Program-made: the position numbers and the translations under genes
Shown: positions 42,655 to 50,623 of the stretch, piece by piece
Layout of the letters: each line of letters opens with the position of its first letter
Position numbering within the stretch: position 1 is the stretch's first letter
Origin: Desulfobulbaceae bacterium
GTDB taxonomy: Bacteria; Desulfobacterota; Desulfobulbia; Desulfobulbales; Desulfocapsaceae
DNA length: 50,623 bases
Direction of reading: 5' to 3'
Assembly: GCA_026988015.1 (NCBI GenBank)
Contig: JALSMA010000037.1
Location: 1 to 50,623, forward strand
The notes under the pieces: model-generated
Database searches by the model: none
Seen by the model: only the letters and a program-made list of their open reading frames with translations
Told to the model about the DNA's origin: nothing

Positions 42655-44331
42655 CTACACCTTAAACTTGTTCACAATGGCTGAGAGTTTTTCTGACAAT
42701 TCTTCCAGACCAACGGCACTGCTGCTCACCTGAGAGCTGCTCTCATTGATCTCATTGGATGCCTGGCCCACCATGGTGATATCAGATGCAATTTCACCGG
42801 TCACAGCAGATGCCTGGGCGACATTCTCGTTCACCTCCTGAATACCATGGGATGCCTGACTGACATTCTCGGCTATCTCCTGAGTAGCGTTCGTCTGCTC
42901 CAGTACCGTCTGAGCAACCATAGAGATCTTCTCGTCAATTGCATTGATGATCTCTGAGATCTGAGTAATTTCAGTCACGGACCCTCGGCTGGCGTGCTGA
43001 ATGGCCTCGATCTTTTCCTTGATCTGTGCGGTGGCATCCGATGTCTGTTTTGCCAGATCTTTGATTTCATTGGCTACAACAGCAAAGCCTTTACCAGCTT
43101 CTCCTGCCCGTGCAGCCTCAATGGTTGCATTCAGAGCCAGCAGGTTGGTCTGTTCTGAAATTTCGGTGATTGCTTCAGTTACCTTGCCAATCTCCTTGGC
43201 AGCTGCACCCAGCTCCTTAATTTGACTGGTTGCATTGGCAGACTGGGTGACTGCAGTTGTGGTTATTGTCTGAGTCTGCTCGGTGTTGGAAGAAATTTCT
43301 GCAATGGTGGATGTCATCTCTTCTGCAGCTGAAGCCACCATATTCACATTGACTGAAGTCTGTTCTGTGGCTGCAGCAACTGAGGTCATATTGGCGCTCA
43401 TCTCTTCTGCTGCGACTGCTACGCTATTAGCCTTTGCAGTGGTATGTTCAGCATTGCCTGACAGTTCGGTTGAAATGGAGGCCAGCTCTTTTGAGGATTC
43501 GGTCAGGGTTCGGGTTGCTGACAGAATATCCTGAAACATACCCCTGAGGTTACTTCCCATTTCATTTAAAGATACCGCCAATTTCCCGATCTCATCATCC
43601 TGCTCCAGAGTGGACTGTGCTGTCAGATCGCCATTCTTCATCTTATGGGCATAGGAAACCAGCTCAGACAACGGAGTTGTGATTGATCTGGTGAGAAAGA
43701 ATGAAACACAGGTTGCCAGAAACAGGGCAACGGCACTGAAAATCATCAACATCTCTGAACTCTTTTCTTCTCCTGAAAGAATACGCTCCAACTGATCCGC
43801 CAGCACAGCCTCACTTCCTTCAACCAGATCATCCACAATGACAGTGAGTTTTTCAGCAAACTGATCAAACTGATCCATCAGCTTGTTTCCCGATTCCGGT
43901 CCGCCTTTGATATAGGCGGCGGCGAGTTTTTTCCCCATGGCATAGTAGGCATCCAGACTCTCCCTAAGGGAGGACATGGTTCGCACCATCTCACTGTTTC
44001 CTGCCTGCTGAAGATCCCTTCTTGCGGAATCAATGCGTTTTACCGCATCCTGATAAAACTTTTCAGCCTCGGCATAGCCATCATCGTATCCGGCTGCTGC
44101 CCTGGTTGCCGATATATCAGTGAGCCACTGTTGAATCTGGAGGATATCTGCTTGAATATGCAAGTAATTTATCAGACTGGGATACACTTCCTCTTTAACA
44201 GAGGCTGTTAAAGAGGAAATATTTTTATTCTGTAAATTTATCAGGTAATTCGCAAAAAGAAACATTAGACAGACGACTGTAAACGCCCCCAAGATTCTGC
44301 CCTGCATGGGTGTATTTTTTAACTTCATCAT
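42655..44331 (-). CDS. Methyl-accepting chemotaxis protein, four-helix-bundle sensor
   Basis: A 558-residue chemoreceptor. TM1 (about 10-30), a periplasmic helical bundle (about 35-188), TM2 (about 190-212), HAMP ([14 protein letters not shown] at its end) and a long signalling coiled coil with the hairpin tip [24 protein letters not shown]. The last residues KFKV match the ending of the chemoreceptor at 21329. No che genes are nearby. It is convergent with the riboswitch operon, 50 bases apart. Confidence 0.93.
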   Translation of the reverse strand: MMKLKNTPMQGRILGAFTVVCLMFLFANYLINLQNKNISSLTASVKEEVYPSLINYLHIQADILQIQQWLTDISATRAAAGYDDGYAEAEKFYQDAVKRIDSARRDLQQAGNSEMVRTMSSLRESLDAYYAMGKKLAAAYIKGGPESGNKLMDQFDQFAEKLTVIVDDLVEGSEAVLADQLERILSGEEKSSEMLMIFSAVALFLATCVSFFLTRSITTPLSELVSYAHKMKNGDLTAQSTLEQDDEIGKLAVSLNEMGSNLRGMFQDILSATRTLTESSKELASISTELSGNAEHTTAKANSVAVAAEEMSANMTSVAAATEQTSVNVNMVASAAEEMTSTIAEISSNTEQTQTITTTAVTQSANATSQIKELGAAAKEIGKVTEAITEISEQTNLLALNATIEAARAGEAGKGFAVVANEIKDLAKQTSDATAQIKEKIEAIQHASRGSVTEITQISEIINAIDEKISMVAQTVLEQTNATQEIAENVSQASHGIQEVNENVAQASAVTGEIASDITMVGQASNEINESSSQVSSSAVGLEELSEKLSAIVNKFKV

Positions 44332-44546
44332 GATAATACCTCAGCCAAGACCGATGGAGGACTCAACAATGTAGAATGTTGTTCTGACAAACTCTTCGAC
44401 CTCCTTCATTCTGCTAATAAAAATTATCGTTTGTCAAACAGATTTTTTAACCACGGCATTCTTTTTCTGCAACCAATTATCATTATCTCAAAGACCCTGA
44501 ACTCCACCAGAATCCGAGTAGCAGGGGCCCTGGTGCACCTCATAAT

Positions 44547-45137
44547 TCAGGCAAACATTGCATAACCCGTGGCACCAAGCATCAACCCAACCATTATCAG
44601 ATTAATCCCAAAGAGCAACCAACTGGAACCTATAATCTTTGGAATAAGCGCACCAGCGCCACACCAGGCGCTGTGAAAAACAAGGAGGCCAACCAGAAAG
44701 GAGAAAACAAACACCATCGCCTGGGGAACAAGGGGTTGTTCCGGGTTCATAAACTGACTGAATGCAACCACCGCCATGGCCCAGCTCTTTGGACTTAAAG
44801 GGTGGATCAACAGCCCCTCGTAAAAGCTAAAACGTTTCTCCACTTTTTTACTGCTGAACTGGAGGAAAAGTATCTTTCCCGCCAGATACAATATGTAGAG
44901 CGATCCGGCTATACGCAGGGTAATGGCAGCCACCGGTGATGCCACAATAACCCCACCCAGGCCACAGGCAACCAGGGAGTCAAGAAAAATACACCCCACC
45001 GCGGTCCCCACGAGAAAAGGGATAGAACTGGAAAACCCTGTGGTTTGCCCGATGGCAAGCATTGTCAGGTTCCCCGGACCCGGAGTTCCGGTCATGGCGA
45101 TGACAAAAATAATAAACGGAAAAAGATTATCCAGCAT
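44547..45137 (-). CDS. LysE/RhtB family amino-acid exporter
   Basis: A 196-residue inner-membrane protein started at the ATG at 45137; the reading to 45176 adds unlike residues. The family signature ITGTPGPGNL-type segment is present as MTGTPGPGNLTMLAIG, and about six hydrophobic helices follow, with LLIHPLSPKSWAMAVVAF in the middle. Members export amino acids such as lysine, threonine or homoserine. The substrate is not readable. It is a single gene with its own upstream gap of 140 bases. Confidence 0.87.
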   Translation of the reverse strand: MLDNLFPFIIFVIAMTGTPGPGNLTMLAIGQTTGFSSSIPFLVGTAVGCIFLDSLVACGLGGVIVASPVAAITLRIAGSLYILYLAGKILFLQFSSKKVEKRFSFYEGLLIHPLSPKSWAMAVVAFSQFMNPEQPLVPQAMVFVFSFLVGLLVFHSAWCGAGALIPKIIGSSWLLFGINLIMVGLMLGATGYAMFA

Positions 45138-45281
45138 TTTAAAATCCTGACTATGGTCACACCATTGAGATACCAACGAGACCAGCTTGGAACAGTAGCT
45201 TAGCGTCCTGCTGTCCCTTGGTGAAATTCTGTATTTAAGCAGCTGTTTTCAGACTGGAGTCAACTACCAGCTCAGAGCTGT

Positions 45282-46298
45282 TTACCCCATGGGGTAAAGA
45301 ATATCACTGTGTACTTCATCACAGAGCAGCATCGTTTCACTTGACAACTCTAAATCCATGGCAGCCAGAGAATCATCTAGCTGTGCCAGACTGGTCACTC
45401 CGATGATGGTTGAAGCCACAAAATCAAACTGCTTGCTCCACGCCACAGCAAGGGTGGCAGGAGCGACAGCTAACTTTTCCGCAATAGCTACATAACGTTC
45501 AGTTGCAGCAAGGGTCCTTGTGTTCACAAAACGGGCCACCATGGCTCTGATTCTCGGATCCTCCGACTGCGAATATATCTTGAACCTGCCCTTCACAGCC
45601 GAGTCCACATTATACTTGCCAGTCAGCACTCCGCCTGCTATGGGAGAATAAGGAAGCAGTGATATCTGCTCCCTGCGACACATTTCCACCATCTCGTCGA
45701 GGAAGCGTCGATTCAACAGAGAAAAATTATTCTGGATGGACTCGAATCGCTTATACCCGTGAGCCTCTGCAATCATATTGGACTTCGTTGTTCCATAGGC
45801 TGTGTCATTAGACGTTCCAATATAACGTACCTTTCCGGAACGTACCAGCATATCAAAGGCCTCCATGGATTCTTCACGCGGCACCACCGTGTCGGGCCAA
45901 TGCACCTGATAAAGATCAATATATTCGCACTTCAAGCGACGCAGGCTGCCCTCCACTCCCTTCACAATATGATGGCGGTCAATTGCTGTAAGTCCTGCCC
46001 GTACAGGTGGGACAAACCAGCCGGAAGCCGCACCAGCCACCTTGGTGGCTACAATGAGAGAATCCCTGTCCTTTCCCTGCAACCACTCGCCCACAATTTT
46101 TTCTGTAATACCGATGGTCGCGGCCCGTGGCGGCACCGGGTAAACCTCAGCAGTATCAAGAAAATTGATCCCGGCATCACAGGCCTTATCCATGATAGCA
46201 AAACTCGTCTTTTTGTCACACATGGAGCCAAATGTCATGGTTCCAAGACAGATGGGGCTCACCCGCAGACCACTTCTTCCAATATATCGATATTCCAT
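45282..46298 (-). CDS. Aldo/keto reductase
   Basis: A 338-residue NADPH-dependent TIM-barrel oxidoreductase. The catalytic tetrad is visible as Asp in FLDTAEVYP with Tyr, Lys in IVATKVAG and His in QVHWPD. The cofactor region has LLPYSPIAGGVLTGKY, and the N-terminus EYRYIGRSGLRVSPICLGTMTFG is typical of the Tas/YajO group. Function in the cell is not indicated by the neighbours. Confidence 0.92.
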   Translation of the reverse strand: MEYRYIGRSGLRVSPICLGTMTFGSMCDKKTSFAIMDKACDAGINFLDTAEVYPVPPRAATIGITEKIVGEWLQGKDRDSLIVATKVAGAASGWFVPPVRAGLTAIDRHHIVKGVEGSLRRLKCEYIDLYQVHWPDTVVPREESMEAFDMLVRSGKVRYIGTSNDTAYGTTKSNMIAEAHGYKRFESIQNNFSLLNRRFLDEMVEMCRREQISLLPYSPIAGGVLTGKYNVDSAVKGRFKIYSQSEDPRIRAMVARFVNTRTLAATERYVAIAEKLAVAPATLAVAWSKQFDFVASTIIGVTSLAQLDDSLAAMDLELSSETMLLCDEVHSDILYPMG

Positions 46299-46431
46299 AA
46301 CAGGACTCCTTTTCCATTATATCTGAATCCGTGACGGCCTCAGGATTGTTTTCTTATAACACATTGAAGTTCTAACATAAAATCAACAACCAGGTATGTT
46401 AAAAAAACCAGTCTGTACCACCATCGAACGC

Positions 46432-47628
46432 TCACTGTTTCGGACTATTAAATCCAGGAAGATCCCTGACAAAGGTAAAAAGTACATTACCCCACTTTAC
46501 CAGTGGACGCTGCACACGGATATTTTCATCGATTCCGGGAACTATACCGGGCAGACGCACCTCAAGTGCTGTCAACTCTCCTGAATATGGGATACGGGCC
46601 ACCGCCAGCCATCTCGGAAGTGTCTCCCAGCGCCTGATGTCAGGACCTTCAAGCATACCGATCAAAATGATTCTGGTAAGCGCTCCAAGAAACTCATCCT
46701 GATTCTCAACAGATCGGGTCACAGCCTCTTTAGCGGCTATACGGGCTGCCATCTTTACAATACGTGCCGGTGCTTCGAGATTCCAGGTAGCAAAAGTCAG
46801 CCTGCTGATACTGGTTAGAATTGTGGCTTCACCCAGATATTTATTCTCTGCATAAATACGTATTGCAGGATGATAAAAGCCCATACCATACTGCCCCCTC
46901 ATCTCCGCGCCCGTTGGTGAATGGCCCAGAAGAATGAAACAGACCAGTTCCTGCTGCTGATCAGTATATGAAGTTTGTCCGGCAATAGAAGCACCACCAA
47001 TCCGACCCCGTTGGTCAATCTGGATATCGGGCAATAAATCATTGGCCACCCCATACTGCACGGCAGCATTAGAACTGTCTCCTGTCATCTCCAGAATAAA
47101 CGCCGCAAGGTATCTGGAGAAGGCGTCGTCCGGATACTCCTCCCCACGTTCGTCAGGTCGAAGCGAGTGGATGATTCTTCTCGCCTCCACCCCTGCATCG
47201 GCCCAGTTATCCATCGCCAGATGATTCAGAGCTGCCATGGAATGAAGCAGGGTTTGCTCGTATGGATCACCCTCGAAAGAATAGACTGCATCATTGGCAA
47301 CCCAGCTGCCCACGCCTTCCGAAACAGAGTAGGTCTCAAGCAGAGTTATGATATCATTTGCCTGAATAAAATCTGACGAACTTTTTTCATAATCCCCCTC
47401 TGCCTGATAAATAGTACCGCGTTCCATCAAAATCAGTACGGAATCTTTTCCAGCAATTTCCCCTGTACCTACTTTTTCCAGAGCATGCTGGTACTCACCT
47501 TTGTAAAATGCCTCCCTTGCTTCTGGCAGATTATGCCGCGAGCAGGATGCCAGAACCAAAAGACAGCACCCGGCAGCAAAAAGCCGCAGAGTCAGAACAA
47601 CCTGAGCTGTTCGATGGAACGAAACCAC
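46432..47628 (-). CDS. COG3014-type lipoprotein
   Basis: A 398-residue exported lipoprotein, read from GTG at 47628. A signal peptide with lipobox LASC near residue 28 is followed by TPR-like helices (REAFYKGEYQHALEKV, YQAEGDYEKSSSDFI) and a later beta-rich region. It belongs to the poorly described COG3014 family that often neighbours LpoB. Its start lies 5 bases after the stop of the LpoB-like gene. An outer-membrane role in envelope assembly is inferred. Confidence 0.82.
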   Translation of the reverse strand: MVSFHRTAQVVLTLRLFAAGCCLLVLASCSRHNLPEAREAFYKGEYQHALEKVGTGEIAGKDSVLILMERGTIYQAEGDYEKSSSDFIQANDIITLLETYSVSEGVGSWVANDAVYSFEGDPYEQTLLHSMAALNHLAMDNWADAGVEARRIIHSLRPDERGEEYPDDAFSRYLAAFILEMTGDSSNAAVQYGVANDLLPDIQIDQRGRIGGASIAGQTSYTDQQQELVCFILLGHSPTGAEMRGQYGMGFYHPAIRIYAENKYLGEATILTSISRLTFATWNLEAPARIVKMAARIAAKEAVTRSVENQDEFLGALTRIILIGMLEGPDIRRWETLPRWLAVARIPYSGELTALEVRLPGIVPGIDENIRVQRPLVKWGNVLFTFVRDLPGFNSPKQ

Positions 47629-47632
47629 GAAA

Positions 47633-48250
47633 TTACCAGCCTATAAGCGGAATAGACTCGTTACGGGCAAACTCCTCTTCTGCTGTCCAGACAATAAGAC
47701 CGGAACTAAGATCTGTGACTTCCATCGTTAATTTGTAATAGTTGAGACGCTGTGAAGACAGACGAACCTGCCTGGCACTCTTCTGGGTCATCTGGGTCAG
47801 GGAACCGGTAATCATATATTTTGCCCCCGCCTGCTGGCCGATTGCAGCCATCTGCTCCGGCGTAACATTGGCTGCCTGATAGCCCTGTTCATCAAGGAGA
47901 TCCTTTCTTCTGGCAGTGTTAACAAACTGCATCCTGCCACTCTGCAACAGCATGGTCCGCATTCTATCGGTGAGATTCTTGGTATCCACATATTCCCGGG
48001 TCCTGTTTTCCACCCCGGCGATACTCATTACCGGCGGCGAACTCTGCTGTTCCATAAAGGAGCTGCCAAGCAGCTTATCCACGATTGCACTGGTGATTTT
48101 CCGCATATCAGAAGCATCGTAATCGGCCCGGTAATGTCCTATATTTTCGGGATTGACATCCTGGGTGGATGCCTGAAATGCCGAACATCCCGACAGCAAC
48201 AGTGTGGTAACAACAAGCAGGGCAAGGCCCCTTACAAGTGAAGTATTCAA
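47633..48250 (-). CDS. LpoB-like lipoprotein (penicillin-binding protein activator)
   Basis: A 205-residue lipoprotein with lipobox LSGC near residue 21. The domain from about residue 45 (MRKITSAIVDKLL, VMSIAGVENRTREYVDT, YMITGSLTQM, VDLSSGLIVWTAEEEFARN-like end) matches the LpoB/YcfM fold, which activates the peptidoglycan synthase PBP1B in enterobacteria. In this phylum the partner is unknown. It is followed by the COG3014 lipoprotein and divergent from the CsgG/PEGA-like gene. Confidence 0.87.
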   Translation of the reverse strand: MNTSLVRGLALLVVTTLLLSGCSAFQASTQDVNPENIGHYRADYDASDMRKITSAIVDKLLGSSFMEQQSSPPVMSIAGVENRTREYVDTKNLTDRMRTMLLQSGRMQFVNTARRKDLLDEQGYQAANVTPEQMAAIGQQAGAKYMITGSLTQMTQKSARQVRLSSQRLNYYKLTMEVTDLSSGLIVWTAEEEFARNESIPLIGW

Positions 48251-48469
48251 AACAGATCCTCCAGTATGAGAGTACTTACAGGGAAATAGTATATCAGCTA
48301 CAATTCTGAAGCTGTACCAACTTAGTGATTCAAGTCAATATTTTCTTATTGTACAGCCCTAGGATACCTTTTGTAAATTATCTATTTAGAGAATCAGGAA
48401 CTATTTTCATTTGCCTTTCCCCTGCTTTGCCAGTAGCATTTCAGAAAAAGCCGGCCACAGGAGCGTACC
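48251..48469. other. Divergent promoter region of the envelope module
   Basis: 219 AT-rich bases between the LpoB-like gene (minus) and the CsgG/PEGA-like gene (plus). On the minus strand a TTGACT (near 48337) is seen with a poor -10. AGGAG precedes the plus start. No palindrome of note. Confidence 0.45.
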
Positions 48470-49411
48470 ATGAATAAAACTGCCCTATTACTCGCCATCA
48501 GTATTCTCTTCCTTTTTTCCGCACTCACGGCCCAGGCTAGGCCTGTTCGGGTCATCATGCTCGACTTTGCCGATGAAACAGGAGGAACTGCAGACAACAC
48601 CCTCACCGGCCCCTTTGACTCCCGAACCTTTGCAGCAAAAGGGCCGCATTTTCTGCAAAACTCAATTCTCAGTTCACCGGATTTCATACTGATTGACAGG
48701 AGAGATTTTATTCGTCAAATCGAAAGACTCCAGCCACGGGATGGGTCAGACCCTGTACCTAAGAGTTTCTTTGCCACTAAGGAACGTCCAACACCGCTGA
48801 GACCCACATTTCTCAACGCAGCACGTTCATTACAAGGAGACGCCCTGATACGCGGCAGTCTCCTCTCTCTCTCCACCAGCAAACAGAAAATAAACCAGGG
48901 CGGCTACCGCGCAGAATTCATCACCCTCAACTTGAGGGTCATGGTACAGGCCCTCGACACATTAAATGGAAGTGTAATCGCAGCTAAAGAAGGGAAGGCC
49001 GAACGCAGGTTCAGACAGACATCCAGTATACAGAATGAAATTGGGGAAGATGAGCTGCTCGACCTGTATCAGTCTGCAATTGCTGCAGCGGTTACAGATA
49101 TCACAACCCAGCTCAAAGGACGGGTGAGCATGGATACAAACGTGAGAATATGGATTTCAACAAGTGCAGACCCAGCCATGATAGAACTGGACGGCATCCT
49201 CCTGGGCACCAGCCCCGTTGAAGGTGTTGAAGTCCTGCGCGGAGATCACACTCTCTCTGTTTCCCGGCCCGGATATGAGACCATCACCAAAAAGATCATG
49301 CTGGAAAGCAACATGAAAATCACCGTCCCCATGATCTCCGATCAGCTAAATGCAGAGGAGAGAAAAGAGGCCCTCTCAAACATGAACCTGCGCCTGTTGA
49401 AAATAAACTGA
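48470..49411 (+). CDS. Exported CsgG-like protein with C-terminal PEGA domain
   Basis: A 313-residue secreted protein. The signal peptide (about 1-22, ending TAQA) has no lipobox Cys. The middle part (RVIMLDFADETGG, ILIDRRDFIRQIE, ALIRGSLLSLST, LNLRVMVQALDTLNGSVI) resembles CsgG/LpoB-type outer-membrane assembly factors. The C-terminal PEGA domain (about 225-295) has IELDGILLGTSPVEGVEVLRG and SVSRPGYET. It starts divergently from the LpoB-like gene, and all three genes look like one envelope module. Confidence 0.75.
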   Translation: MNKTALLLAISILFLFSALTAQARPVRVIMLDFADETGGTADNTLTGPFDSRTFAAKGPHFLQNSILSSPDFILIDRRDFIRQIERLQPRDGSDPVPKSFFATKERPTPLRPTFLNAARSLQGDALIRGSLLSLSTSKQKINQGGYRAEFITLNLRVMVQALDTLNGSVIAAKEGKAERRFRQTSSIQNEIGEDELLDLYQSAIAAAVTDITTQLKGRVSMDTNVRIWISTSADPAMIELDGILLGTSPVEGVEVLRGDHTLSVSRPGYETITKKIMLESNMKITVPMISDQLNAEERKEALSNMNLRLLKIN

Positions 49412-49438
49412 ATCCGTGGCTCTTCGACAGATACCACC

Positions 49439-49852
49439 TCACTCCACAACTTCAATTTTGACACGGATAACACCAGAGTCCAGATTTGCAATGGCATCAA
49501 AAGCCGTACGGGAGAGATCAATGATCCTGCCTTTAATAAAAGGCCCACGGTCATTGATCTTCACGATCACACTGCTGCTGTTTTTCAGGTTGGTAACCCT
49601 TACCCTGGTGCCAAAAGGTAACTTTTTATGGGCAGCGGTGAGAGAGTACTGATTAAAACGCTCCCCACTGGCAGTTTTTCTGAATTGAAACTTCATGGCA
49701 TAATATGATGCTTTTCCATACTCAGTGTGGCCAATCAGCTTCGGAGAACTCTTCGGAGAAATGGTGGCACAGCTGCTCAGCAGGAATACGACTGGTAAGA
49801 GACAGACTATTCCTGCCAAGATCTTTCTCAGCATCATTGGAGTGAGTTGCAT
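49439..49852 (-). CDS. rlpA: RlpA-like septal lipoprotein
   Basis: A 137-residue lipoprotein with lipobox LSSC near residue 28. The double-psi beta-barrel domain is complete: [39 protein letters not shown] and [21 protein letters not shown]-type motif with catalytic Asp. RlpA binds denuded peptidoglycan and in some species is a lytic transglycosylase. There is no SPOR domain, so this is a short form. The gene starts right after the stop of the HD-domain gene. Confidence 0.9.
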   Translation of the reverse strand: MQLTPMMLRKILAGIVCLLPVVFLLSSCATISPKSSPKLIGHTEYGKASYYAMKFQFRKTASGERFNQYSLTAAHKKLPFGTRVRVTNLKNSSSVIVKINDRGPFIKGRIIDLSRTAFDAIANLDSGVIRVKIEVVE

Positions 49853-50443
49853 CTACACCACCACATCACCTTTCAAGCCGATTTCTTCTGCCACGTCCTG
49901 CATACCTGATATGGTATCAACAATGAGATCCGCAACCTGCAGGCCAAGCATATCTGCACCCTTCTCTATTATGGCGCGATCCACACCCGCAGCAAAACGC
50001 TTATCCTTCCATTTTTTCTTAACCGATTTTGGCTTGAGATCCATGACACTTTTTGAGGGACGTACCAGCGCAGTTGTGGTCACAAGACCGGTGAGCTCGT
50101 CAATGGCATACAGTACTTTCTCCATTTCACTCTGTGGTTCAACGTTACTGCATATCCCCCAACCATGGCTCACCACAGCCCGGACATACTCGTCCGGCCA
50201 ATTATGTTCCCTCAAGATCTCCTCTGCTTTGGTACAATGCTGATCCGGAAACTGTTCATAGTCAAGATCATGGATCAGGCCAACGACACCCCACTTCTCT
50301 TGGTCCTCACCTCTTTTTCGGGCGCAAAACCTCATCACGCCCTCCACAGACAGAGCGTGCTTAATCAAGCTCTCTGACTGATTATACTCTCGCAGCAGAT
50401 CAAGCGCCTGCTGCCTGGTTGGTATGTGTCCCATAGAAATCAT
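49853..50443 (-). CDS. HD domain protein (putative phosphohydrolase)
   Basis: A 196-residue cytosolic protein with a single HD domain: His in IKHALSVEGVMRF, the HD pair in GLIHDLDYE, later VVSHG and the Asp of YAIDELTGL. This is the HDIG-like phosphohydrolase type with unknown nucleotide substrate. Start may be at 50443 or at the second ATG (50434), which has AGGATGAT in front. It is the first gene of a pair with rlpA. Confidence 0.87.
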   Translation of the reverse strand: MISMGHIPTRQQALDLLREYNQSESLIKHALSVEGVMRFCARKRGEDQEKWGVVGLIHDLDYEQFPDQHCTKAEEILREHNWPDEYVRAVVSHGWGICSNVEPQSEMEKVLYAIDELTGLVTTTALVRPSKSVMDLKPKSVKKKWKDKRFAAGVDRAIIEKGADMLGLQVADLIVDTISGMQDVAEEIGLKGDVVV

Positions 50444-50544
50444 CCTGAATCGAAATTATCACCTACAACTACCTACAGAAGAGCCGTGTTTGTTACATTA
50501 GAGCTTCCTCAATAAGTCATCCAGCTACAAGCTGAATGGATTTT

Positions 50545-50560
50545 ACTGGCATGAGCCAGT
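50545..50560. repeat. Short inverted repeat near the window end
   Basis: ACTGGC and GCCAGT flank ATGA (50545-50560). No T run follows. It lies 100 bases upstream of the HD-domain gene and could be an operator or part of a neighbouring terminator. No gene is seen from 50444 to the end. Confidence 0.3.
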
Positions 50561-50623
50561 CCGTAAATTTAGCCAATATTTTTACCAAAAGGGCCAATTG
50601 TACAAATCCAAGAGTCTTTTTGA

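Noticed and set aside
44424-44449. Sigma-28-like promoter before the chemoreceptor at 42655
   Set aside because: TAAA and AACGATAA are seen on the minus strand, but the spacing is 14 rather than 15 and the -10 matches only 6 of 8.
46432-46434. TGA at the end of the COG3014 gene as a recoded codon
   Set aside because: The frame closes again within a dozen codons and the extension has no conserved look.
1-50623. CRISPR arrays, insertion sequences, integrases, tRNA or rRNA genes
   Set aside because: No regular spaced repeats, transposase or integrase motifs, or cloverleaf/rRNA sequences were recognised on either strand.

Overview
The window looks like a chromosomal piece of an anaerobic, probably sulfate-reducing or sulfur-cycling Desulfobacterota (Desulfobulbales-like). 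This is inferred from gene content: a full superoxide reductase, rubredoxin, rubrerythrin and rubredoxin:oxygen oxidoreductase cluster, a pentaheme nitrite reductase, a UGA-encoded selenoprotein, a PEP-CTERM protein, two chemoreceptors (one with a Cys-rich 'two-CW'-like insert) and a cobalamin riboswitch. Base composition is moderate (A+T close to G+C). I see no rRNA, tRNA, CRISPR array, insertion sequence or phage gene.

Layout. 0.1-2.6 kb: end of a surface-polysaccharide cluster (methyltransferase, hexapeptide acetyltransferase, GT2 glycosyltransferase). 2.8-10.5 kb, plus strand: housekeeping genes (lone receiver domain, RsmB, a conserved unknown, Xaa-Pro peptidase, PIN-PhoH ATPase, a small unknown, aconitase). 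10.6-13.2 kb, minus strand: a PEP-CTERM protein with a well-spaced sigma-54 promoter and two identical 14-bp palindromes upstream, then nrfA; both genes end in copies of the same terminator. 13.8-18.7 kb, minus strand: a nine-gene oxygen and peroxide defence operon led by a Fur/PerR-type regulator and a small Cys-rich winged-helix protein, with a clear promoter overlapped by a Fur-like box. 18.9-21.2 kb, minus strand: a SelD-associated-type FAD oxidoreductase, an ArsC-like selenoprotein with in-frame UGA and SECIS-like hairpin, and a rhodanese-rubrerythrin fusion.

21.3-26.3 kb, minus strand: chemoreceptor, EamA transporter, and a membrane protein with four zinc-ribbon-like modules in acidic linkers. 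26.5-29.5 kb, plus strand: folA-hrpB. 29.5-37 kb, minus strand: a tightly packed run (GNAT, 2-hydroxyacid dehydrogenase, glycerophosphodiesterase, GlpD, racemase, COG2509 flavoprotein, SUI1) ending in a DUF2293 gene split by an in-frame TAA. 37.3-39.5 kb: hybrid histidine kinase.

39.8-42.6 kb, plus strand: a sigma-70-type promoter, a cobalamin riboswitch, and a compact three-gene operon (TrpD-fold phosphoribosyltransferase-like protein with altered substrate residues, a 72-residue unknown, a zinc-type dehydrogenase apparently starting at AUA). This is the best candidate for an undescribed cobamide-linked pathway. 42.7-50.4 kb: a second chemoreceptor, LysE exporter, aldo/keto reductase, an envelope lipoprotein module (COG3014, LpoB-like, CsgG/PEGA-like), RlpA and an HD-domain protein.

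All functions are read from sequence motifs by eye. No database search was run.
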